Below, in pieces: positions 1-5,020 of a DNA stretch of 5,020 bases. The DNA is from Balneolaceae bacterium (lineage in GTDB: Bacteria; Bacteroidota; Rhodothermia; Balneolales; Balneolaceae). The notes below the pieces were generated by a model. The model worked only from the letters and a program-made list of their open reading frames with translations. It made no database searches and had not been told where the DNA came from. The translations under genes were made by a program, and so were the position numbers. Numbering within the stretch: the first letter of the stretch is position 1; every line of letters starts with the position of its first letter. The stretch is from positions 1-5,020 of the forward strand of contig JAASTO010000188.1 of assembly GCA_021767245.1 (NCBI GenBank), given 5' to 3'.

Positions 1-430
1 CTATGGAGCTACCGGACAAACCAACACATCAGTAGTGGTGATAGATGCGGGCACCGCTACCACTATTGATATTATGGATCAGGATGACACCTATCATGGA
101 GGAGTTATTATACCTGGAATCTGGGGCTTCTCAGAAGTGTTATCCCGTAAAGCACCTGCGTTACCCTTTGTAGAGTTTGAGATCCCGAAACAGTGGCCGG
201 GTAAGAATACCGTAGATTCACTGAAATGGGGACAGGCAGGGTTTTACGAATTTGGGGTAGTGGGAATCCTGAAAAAATATGAAGAGGAATTCGGTGACTA
301 CGAATTATTTTTGACCGGGGGAGATGCCACGGTTCTGGAGGAGTTGCTAAAAAAAGAATCCAAAGTCCGACCTTTTTTGGTGTTTGAAGGATTGGAAAGA
401 CTGGTCAATCAGTTGAAGGCAAAAAAATAA
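1..430 (+). CDS. coaX: Type III pantothenate kinase, C-terminal part (5' end outside window)
   Basis: This is the C-terminal 142 residues of a type III pantothenate kinase; the first complete codon is at position 2 and the stop is TAA at 428-430. The family phosphorylates pantothenate with ATP in the first step of coenzyme A synthesis, in the cytoplasm, and belongs to the ASKHA (acetate and sugar kinase/Hsp70/actin) fold. The signature is VVVIDAGTATTIDI (about positions 32-73), matching the family's DxGTAxTxD motif, followed by GGVIIPG (about 101-121), a GKNTVDS stretch near 200-220, and LTGGDA near 313-330, the usual glycine-rich motif close to the C-terminus. Full-length members are about 250-260 residues, so roughly the first 110 residues, including the N-terminal DxGNT phosphate-binding motif, are missing only because of the window edge. 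An internal GTG at 35 lies inside the conserved domain and is not a start. The gene converges with udk. Identification is firm; activity rests on homology. Confidence 0.93.
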   Translation, partial: YGATGQTNTSVVVIDAGTATTIDIMDQDDTYHGGVIIPGIWGFSEVLSRKAPALPFVEFEIPKQWPGKNTVDSLKWGQAGFYEFGVVGILKKYEEEFGDYELFLTGGDATVLEELLKKESKVRPFLVFEGLERLVNQLKAKK

Positions 431-458
431 GGGAGAGGCCTTTCAAACTGATCTCATG

Positions 459-482
459 ATTTAAAATTCACAAGCTTTAAAT
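459..482. terminator. AT-only inverted repeat between convergent genes, possible weak terminator
   Basis: ATTTAAA at 459-465 is perfectly complementary to TTTAAAT at 476-482, with a 10-base loop. It lies between the coaX stop and the udk stop, where a bidirectional terminator would be expected. The stem is entirely A/T and no clean U-tract follows on either strand, so it is a poor intrinsic terminator. It is recorded because it is the best stem in the 59-bp gap. Confidence 0.2.
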
Positions 483-493
483 TGAGCGCTCAA
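482..493. repeat. 12-bp perfect palindrome overlapping the udk stop codon
   Basis: TTGAGCGCTCAA reads identically on both strands and contains the udk stop codon (complement of 490-492). With no spacer it cannot form a good hairpin. About one perfect 12-bp palindrome is expected by chance in 5 kb, so only its position between convergent genes makes it worth noting. Confidence 0.3.
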
Positions 494-1107
494 CTCATCT
501 TACCGCGTATTAAAGCGGTCACCATTTCAAGGGCTACTTTGTTTTTACCGCCGCGTGGAATAATGATGTCAGCATATCTTTTGCTTGGTTCGACAAATTC
601 GAGGTGCATGGGGCGTACAAACTTTTCGTATTGTTTCAGTACGCTTTCCACACTGCGCCCTCTTTCTTCAATGTCACGCTGTAAGCGGCGTAGCAGGCGG
701 ACGTCATCGTCGGTATCCACAAAGATCTTAACGTCCATAAGCTCTAAAAGATCGGGTTCGGAAAAGATCAGGATGCCATCAATGAGTATTACATCAGAAG
801 GTGTGGCAGTGATGGTTTCGTCTTTGCGGGTGTGCAGCTCAAAATCATACACCGGAACTTCCACAGGATATCCTTCCATCAAAGCTTGTATGTGGCGGAT
901 CATGAGTTCGGTTTCCAGGGAAGCGGGGTGGTCAAAATTTTGCTTAACACGTTCTTCAAATGGAAGGTGCTCTAACTCCCGGTAGTAGGAATCGTGCTCT
1001 ATTCGAAGGATGTTATCAGAGGAGAATTCATCACAGAGGTAATTAACCACCGTCGTTTTACCGGATCCGCTACCTCCTGCAACACCAATCACTAATGGTT
1101 TAGACAT
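490..1107 (-). CDS. udk: Uridine kinase (uridine/cytidine salvage)
   Basis: This complete 205-residue protein matches the usual length of bacterial uridine kinases. They phosphorylate uridine and cytidine to UMP and CMP in cytoplasmic pyrimidine salvage. Visible motifs, in order: the Walker A loop GGSGSGKTT (residues 11-19); HDSYY (38-42) and NFDHP (57-61) of the nucleoside-binding region; VPVYDFELHTR (84-94); DGIL (110-113), where most members have EGIL; FVDTDDD (129-135); RRLQRDIEERGRS (140-152), the arginine-rich lid; then VRPMH and the C-terminal KRYADIIIP. The last stretch separates uridine kinases from related phosphoribulokinases. ATG at 1107 puts the P-loop at the usual distance from the N-terminus. 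No Shine-Dalgarno sequence precedes it. The gene starts 11 bp after the amidase stop on the same strand, so the two are probably cotranscribed. The EGIL-to-DGIL change is conservative and no key motif is missing. Confidence 0.96.
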   Translation of the reverse strand: MSKPLVIGVAGGSGSGKTTVVNYLCDEFSSDNILRIEHDSYYRELEHLPFEERVKQNFDHPASLETELMIRHIQALMEGYPVEVPVYDFELHTRKDETITATPSDVILIDGILIFSEPDLLELMDVKIFVDTDDDVRLLRRLQRDIEERGRSVESVLKQYEKFVRPMHLEFVEPSKRYADIIIPRGGKNKVALEMVTALIRGKMS

Positions 1108-1118
1108 GAATTACTTAA

Positions 1119-2360
1119 TCAGTTTGAAGAGGCGTTATAGGCTTGTTTACTTTCGTACTCCACTTTATAATCGCGGATAGCTCTGAATAGGGCAGAAGCC
1201 ATGATCGATTGTCCATATTCGCTGGTGAGGAAACGTTGTTCAGCAGGATTGGTAATAAAGCCAAGTTCAACTAACACGGCCGGCATCGAAGCTTCAAATA
1301 GTACCTGGAACCCGGCTTGTTTAACTCCCCTTGATTTCCGTTGCGCCCGATTTTTGAACTGATCCTCGATCATGTAGGCAATTTTTTCGCTGGTGGCAAT
1401 GAACCCGCTGTGAGCCAACTCATAGATCAGGAGATCTTCCTCTGATAGATCCGTGTTGACCTCTTCCTTGAACACACTGTTCTCCCGTTTCATTACTTCA
1501 AATGCGGCATCACTCTTATGAAGCCCTAAAAAGTAAACTTCCGCACCACTGACGTGCCGGTTATGAAATGAGTTGGTATGAATAGAAACATATAGGTCTG
1601 CTTCAGAAAGATTAGCAAAATGGCCCAGTTCAGCCAGTCCAAGGTAACTATCGTCTTTACGGGTATATACGACTTCAACGTCAGGGAGGTGTTCCTCAAT
1701 ATAAGCTCCAAGTTTTAACCCAACGGCGAGTGTAATATCCTTTTCTTTAACCCCTTTATATCCAATGGATCCGGGATCTGAGCCACCGTGTCCCGGGTCG
1801 ATCACAATCTTATCGAACCGTAGTTTATTCTTTACATTACTATATGAGGAGCCGTTCGAAGCCATGACATTGGTTGAGATATCAAGTGGATCTTCACCAA
1901 TGATCTCTTCGTACCAATTCCTGGCTATGAATTGCTGAGAATAACGATCGATCTCTTCTTCAGTGGAACGGGTCAGGGCCACAAGAATATCACTTCCGTT
2001 CTTATCGTTATAAGCTTTTGCTTTATAGTAGGCGTTTTCTTCGAGATAAATATCAACCCCGTAGCCATAGTCGAGGTCATATAAGCGAACTTCTTTTAAT
2101 TTCTCACTTCTTTCAGGTAATCTGATCCCGGTGGTGTCTAGGTCCTGATCATAAAGTACCATTTGTATGAGGTCATTGGCAGGTTGTATGATCTCAAAAG
2201 AATCAACCGGCGCCGTCATATGGTATCTAATGACATATCCCAAACCATCACTGCGGCCGGTATTTGAAACACGTTCCAAAACGTTCTGTGCAAACAGGTC
2301 AGTGCTTACCAACGATAGCAATAACAAAGCAAGCGCGTGAGCAGTAATTTTGATGCGCAT
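1119..2360 (-). CDS. Exported N-acetylmuramoyl-L-alanine amidase (Amidase_3, AmiC-like)
   Basis: This 413-residue zinc amidase should cleave the amide bond between N-acetylmuramic acid and the stem peptide of peptidoglycan, acting in the periplasm during cell separation or wall turnover. Residues 1-24 form a signal peptide (basic start, hydrophobic core AHALALLLLSLVS, likely cleavage after LFA). Residues about 38-130 look beta-rich and sit where an AMIN-type targeting domain usually is, but the match is loose. A linker of about 50 residues follows. The catalytic domain starts at about 184: IDPGHGGSDPG gives zinc ligand H191, KEKD gives E206, SIHTN gives H261, and LVELGFITN gives catalytic E365. 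The 104 residues between H261 and E365 are long for this fold and include RENS (292-295) and a predicted helix, in the position of the regulatory insert of the AmiA/B/C class. The start is ATG at 2360, giving a proper signal peptide; no Shine-Dalgarno sequence precedes it. It is probably the first gene of an operon with udk. Confidence 0.93.
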   Translation of the reverse strand: MRIKITAHALALLLLSLVSTDLFAQNVLERVSNTGRSDGLGYVIRYHMTAPVDSFEIIQPANDLIQMVLYDQDLDTTGIRLPERSEKLKEVRLYDLDYGYGVDIYLEENAYYKAKAYNDKNGSDILVALTRSTEEEIDRYSQQFIARNWYEEIIGEDPLDISTNVMASNGSSYSNVKNKLRFDKIVIDPGHGGSDPGSIGYKGVKEKDITLAVGLKLGAYIEEHLPDVEVVYTRKDDSYLGLAELGHFANLSEADLYVSIHTNSFHNRHVSGAEVYFLGLHKSDAAFEVMKRENSVFKEEVNTDLSEEDLLIYELAHSGFIATSEKIAYMIEDQFKNRAQRKSRGVKQAGFQVLFEASMPAVLVELGFITNPAEQRFLTSEYGQSIMASALFRAIRDYKVEYESKQAYNASSN

Positions 2361-2572
2361 TTTAATGCCGGGGTTATTTGGTTGAAATGTTAAAAGCCTA
2401 AATAGATGATACTCTTAATGTAAGATATTCTTTAAACCATTGAAAGAGTTCAAAAAAAAGGATAAAGTGCACATAAGTCATTACAACATAGCATCATATC
2501 ATTGTTTGATTATATGAGCTATATTTGACGTCAAAAAACATGTTCATAACCGTTCATTAGGTCATCAGACGC
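2361..2572. other. Divergent intergenic region (amidase/udk operon versus large ATPase gene)
   Basis: This 212-bp AT-rich gap holds no convincing gene. It must carry promoters for both directions. Rightwards, a TATATTTG element (2520-2527) is the best candidate. Leftwards, no clear Bacteroidota-type TAnnTTTG was found before the amidase; a TTGAAC-like -35 with an AT-rich stretch downstream is visible on the minus strand but is weak. Other structure: an 8-base A run (2452-2459), an imperfect inverted repeat with 9-base arms and one mismatch (2494-2502 with 2509-2517), and a perfect 12-bp palindrome (2524-2535). Confidence 0.7.
2520..2535 (+). promoter_or_regulatory. Candidate -7 element with overlapping palindromic operator-like site
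   Basis: TATATTTG at 2520-2527 fits the Bacteroidota -7 consensus TAnnTTTG and lies 45 bp upstream of the ATG of the large gene. No -33 TTTG/TTG at standard spacing was found: TTG at 2502-2504 is too close. TTTGACGTCAAA (2524-2535) is a perfect palindrome overlapping the end of the element, a plausible position for a repressor site. Both matches are short and could be chance. Confidence 0.35.
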
Positions 2573-5020
2573 ATGGATCCTGACATCTCCAGAGATACCT
2601 TACACAAGCAGCTTAACGAAGAGTGGCTCACAAATATTGAGAACCAACTTAACTCTTATCTGGAACAGGATGCCCAAAAGCTGACTGATATACTAAAACT
2701 GGCTGCTGAAAGGATCAAAAAAGGTGAGCAGGAAAAGGCCTTTAGTGATGTACTCCAAAAACTAAAACCGGCAGAGAGCACAACGGGACAGGAAGAGGAA
2801 GAAAAAGGGAATGAAGACACGAAAGAGGATCCTGAAGTTTCGTGGCTTACCAATGTAAATGAAATTACAGATCCAATTCCTGAATTAATTGTACTGGTAC
2901 AGGAAGAAGGCCGTTTTATTTCCGGAGATGATGATCCCACGATGGTTCGGTTCAATAAATTCTTTAAACGAGCCTGGCGTGGTTACTTAGCAGGCCTTTC
3001 AAAATTAACCGGATCCAGTGAACAGGATGTTTACCTGAGATGGAAACAGGAGGTTCCGGTTCGTGCAATTGTAAAAAATCACTTTCTTGAACTTAATGAA
3101 TGGGTCAAAAGCTGGGATAACTACTTCAGGCGAATAGAATGTGATGTGTTACTGGAGGTAGAGGCAAGGATTCTTCACTCTAATGAGCTGTTTCTGCAAC
3201 TTAAGGATGAAAATGATGATAAAGAAGAGCAGGACGACCCCAAGCCGGCTCCAAATAGATTAGCTGTTCCGGATGATCAGGATATTGAGATCTTTTTTGA
3301 TAAAGCAATCGAAGAGGTAGGTCGGGTCTTAAACGAACATAGATCTTCGTTAAAAGAGATCATTGAAGGAAAGCGAAATGAAATAATTAATGCATTTTCT
3401 CTTGCAGGTACGATAGAATATAAAGAGGGTGATTTATCAGCAACTCAGATCAACAAAAAAGAAAATCAGATCCGGCAAGATGCTGAAAAAAGAGCTAAAA
3501 ACTGGAAAACGCTAAAGCTTGCCCTGGCAAATAAACTTAATTTATCCAAAGAGTTTATCAAGCTGTATGATAAGGTAAAAGAACGAATCGGTGGTTTTTC
3601 AAATTCGTTGGCAGAATTTTTTGATGAGGGTATATCGGCCGCTTTAAATGAATTGGGTGAAATCCTGAATGAGACCATTCTACTGTTTAAGGTCGATGAA
3701 GAAGATGAGAAACCTCCAAAAGATCTTTCAGAAAAAAGAAATGAAAAGAAAGAACAGATCGAGGAGTTTATCCAGTCTAAGCTGATCAACCCACTTTCTG
3801 AGTTTACGGAAGAAGCTGAGTTGAGCACTAAGTTCGACCGGTTCACATCAGCTATACAGGACTGGACTGAAGACCTTCCTGAAAAAGCTGTTTTGATCGA
3901 GACACTTGACCTGGGTGATTTTCCACCGACGTTTGAATTTGAGGAAGTGGAATGGAAATCACTGGTTAAAAGGGTGTTGAGTAATCAGATCTCCAATGAG
4001 TTTGTTCCCAAAGAGATCAAACCCGAACAGTTTTTGGTGAAGATTTCCAGCGAACTCAAGGAAGTTCAACAGGTTGTGATCACGAATCTGGAAATTGCGG
4101 GAGAAGTAAAGAAGTCGGATGAGGAAGATCCGGTTGAGGTAGCCAAGGAGGGTTTGTTACGGGCACAAAATAAGTTGATTGAGATCGCTGAATCCGTTAC
4201 AGAACGGCGAAATGAATTGATCGAGAAACTTTCCGGCCAACAAAGGGTGGCTTTTACAAAATTAGCCAACCTTCTGGAAAAGCAGGATGTAAGTGATGTC
4301 AGGTTAGCAGGGGCTCAGTATAAGGCCAAAGAGGCTGCTGTCGACTGGAAGTCAAAATTTCAGGCCAGGTGGGCGCGGTTCGTTGACCGGGTTGAATTGT
4401 TATATCGTTTTTGCCATAAAAAAATAAGCCATTATTTTGAGGTCACCCGGGATTTTCTTGGCTTTTCCAAAAAACCTGAACTGGAGAGCACAAAAGTTGA
4501 TCTGGCCGCTTTTCTGTCAGAAACTGATGAAAAAATTGCCAGACTGCCATTTATTTATCGGCGACTCTTTGATTTTCAGAAGGAGGTGGATAATCGTTTC
4601 TTTATTCGCAGGCCGAATCAGTTCGAGAATCTCAGAAAGGGGTATGAGCTATGGCAGAATAACTTTCCCTCCTCCTTTGCAGTAATCGGTGAAAAAGGCA
4701 GTGGTAAGAGCCTGTTCATCAAAATGGTCAAAGATGAGATCCTGAAAAAACATGATGTCGTTGAAGTAGAATTTGAAGGTACCGTTGCCGACAAGAAAAA
4801 AATCATTGAGCAAATAGCTTCTAAATTAAAGATTAGTGATGTTGAAGTAACCAAGGACCTGATAGATGCTATCAAGCGAAAGAAGAAACGGATCATTGTG
4901 GTTCTTGAGAACATTCAGGATTGCTATATCAGAAGTATCAAGGGGTTTGAGGGAATTGAGGAACTACTGTACCTGATCTCTGAAACCAACAAGGAGATTC
5001 TTTGGGTGGTGAGTTGTACC
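2573..5020 (+). CDS. Large helical protein with P-loop (AAA/STAND-like) NTPase domain, 3' end outside window
   Basis: An uninterrupted 816-codon frame runs to the last base with no stop. The start is well fixed: an in-frame TAG lies at 2558-2560 and ATG at 2573 is the only ATG after it; a weak AGG sits at 2559-2561. There is no signal peptide or membrane segment in the visible part. Residues 1 to about 650 are highly charged and mostly helical, cut by acidic linkers at about 66-88, 211-228, 373-387 and 513-522. From about 655 an NTPase module begins: YRRLF (662-666), RFFIRRPNQFENL (675-687, like the R-E-x-E-L segment before the P-loop in many AAA/STAND/Orc-type ATPases), Walker A GEKGSGKS (706-713, with K712 and S713), and a Walker B-like strand IIVVLENI (774-781, acidic E779). 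EILWVVSCT at 808-816 is in sensor-1 position. I do not recognise the family. ATP or GTP binding is well supported; the role is unknown. It is transcribed away from the amidase/udk operon and starts a new unit. Confidence 0.88.
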   Translation, partial: MDPDISRDTLHKQLNEEWLTNIENQLNSYLEQDAQKLTDILKLAAERIKKGEQEKAFSDVLQKLKPAESTTGQEEEEKGNEDTKEDPEVSWLTNVNEITDPIPELIVLVQEEGRFISGDDDPTMVRFNKFFKRAWRGYLAGLSKLTGSSEQDVYLRWKQEVPVRAIVKNHFLELNEWVKSWDNYFRRIECDVLLEVEARILHSNELFLQLKDENDDKEEQDDPKPAPNRLAVPDDQDIEIFFDKAIEEVGRVLNEHRSSLKEIIEGKRNEIINAFSLAGTIEYKEGDLSATQINKKENQIRQDAEKRAKNWKTLKLALANKLNLSKEFIKLYDKVKERIGGFSNSLAEFFDEGISAALNELGEILNETILLFKVDEEDEKPPKDLSEKRNEKKEQIEEFIQSKLINPLSEFTEEAELSTKFDRFTSAIQDWTEDLPEKAVLIETLDLGDFPPTFEFEEVEWKSLVKRVLSNQISNEFVPKEIKPEQFLVKISSELKEVQQVVITNLEIAGEVKKSDEEDPVEVAKEGLLRAQNKLIEIAESVTERRNELIEKLSGQQRVAFTKLANLLEKQDVSDVRLAGAQYKAKEAAVDWKSKFQARWARFVDRVELLYRFCHKKISHYFEVTRDFLGFSKKPELESTKVDLAAFLSETDEKIARLPFIYRRLFDFQKEVDNRFFIRRPNQFENLRKGYELWQNNFPSSFAVIGEKGSGKSLFIKMVKDEILKKHDVVEVEFEGTVADKKKIIEQIASKLKISDVEVTKDLIDAIKRKKKRIIVVLENIQDCYIRSIKGFEGIEELLYLISETNKEILWVVSCT
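2849..4480 (+). repeat. Degenerate protein-level tandem duplication within the large ATPase gene
   Basis: Two diverged units are visible by eye in the helical region, unit A at about residues 93-372 and unit B at about 388-636. Matching landmarks, A versus B: RFNKFFKRAW (W135) and KFDRFTSAIQDW (W431); EVPVRAIVK (160-168) and EVEWKSLVK (458-466); LLEVEARIL (E195) and LKEVQQVVI (E497); an acidic linker (211-228 and 513-522); KRNEII (267-272) and RRNELI (545-550); NWK (W311) and DWK (W592). Offsets are 296, 298, 302, 278 and 281 residues, in the same order. The drop after the linker is explained by the longer linker in A. The similarity is not visible at DNA level, so the duplication is old. This is a manual alignment without statistics. 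Confidence 0.5.
4688..4711 (+). other. Walker A (P-loop) motif of the large protein
   Basis: The codons spell GEKGSGKS, a full GxxxxGK[ST] match, preceded by the hydrophobic strand FAVI and followed by a helix (LFIKMV), the normal strand-loop-helix arrangement. The Walker B-like strand follows 61 residues after S713, a normal spacing for AAA/STAND domains. Confidence 0.9.

Noticed and set aside
388..430. A-rich end of coaX as a slippage or frameshift site
   Set aside because: Lys-rich C-terminal tails (AKK then stop) are ordinary, and no extended frame continues beyond the stop.
482..985. 167-residue plus-strand reading frame opposite udk
   Set aside because: It lies antisense to a well-conserved uridine kinase, is Ser/Arg-rich with no recognisable motif, and is a shadow of the real gene.
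1526..1711. 61-residue minus-strand frame inside the amidase gene
   Set aside because: It lies on the same strand but in another frame, within the conserved catalytic domain (SIHTN region), and has no features of its own.
2452..2459. Run of eight A (T on the minus strand) as a terminator
   Set aside because: No GC-rich stem adjoins it, and no gene ends here on either strand; it lies between divergent genes.
2656..2955. Ser/Phe-rich minus-strand frame opposite the large gene, and similar ones at 3466-3846, 4066-4269 and 4618-4914
   Set aside because: All are antisense to the 816-codon frame. Their Ser/Phe-rich composition is what results from reading Glu/Lys-rich codons backwards; none shows a domain.
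3734..3748. A third KRNE motif (residues 388-391) as another copy of the KRNEII/RRNELI block
   Set aside because: A Trp lies 43 residues on, as in the other copies, but this position matches the start of unit B in the stronger alignment, so the motif is probably coincidental in a Lys/Glu-rich helix.
4437..4685. 82-residue plus-strand frame within the large gene
   Set aside because: It overlaps, in another frame, the conserved region leading into the P-loop, and has no motif or convincing start.

Overview
The window appears to be chromosomal DNA from a bacterium of the Bacteroidota/Balneolota/Rhodothermota group. This is an inference from three things: the style of the encoded proteins, the absence of clear Shine-Dalgarno sequences before the starts of the uridine kinase and the amidase, and one TAnnTTTG-type -7 element in the divergent intergenic region. 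Nothing here fixes the genus. No RNA genes, insertion sequences, phage genes or CRISPR arrays were seen.

Layout. (1) Positions 1-430, plus strand: the C-terminal half of a type III pantothenate kinase (coaX), running in from the left edge. (2) Positions 490-2360, minus strand: a probable two-gene operon, an exported N-acetylmuramoyl-L-alanine amidase (1119-2360) followed after 11 bp by uridine kinase (udk, 490-1107). udk converges on coaX across a 59-bp gap with only weak inverted repeats. (3) Positions 2361-2572: a 212-bp divergent intergenic region with a possible promoter for the rightward gene. (4) Positions 2573-5020, plus strand: one uninterrupted reading frame of 816 codons, open at the right edge. 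It encodes a very large protein of unrecognised family, with about 650 residues of charged, mostly helical sequence leading into a P-loop NTPase domain that is cut off by the window end.

The first three genes are housekeeping functions (coenzyme A synthesis, pyrimidine salvage, peptidoglycan cleavage) and do not form one pathway. The unusual item is the large protein. Read by eye, its helical part looks like a tandem duplication with a period of about 280-300 residues. Alternating helical blocks are separated by acidic Asp/Glu-rich linkers, and the ATPase domain follows. Its function cannot be assigned from the sequence. It is the main candidate for something undescribed, but its C-terminus and downstream neighbours lie outside the window.
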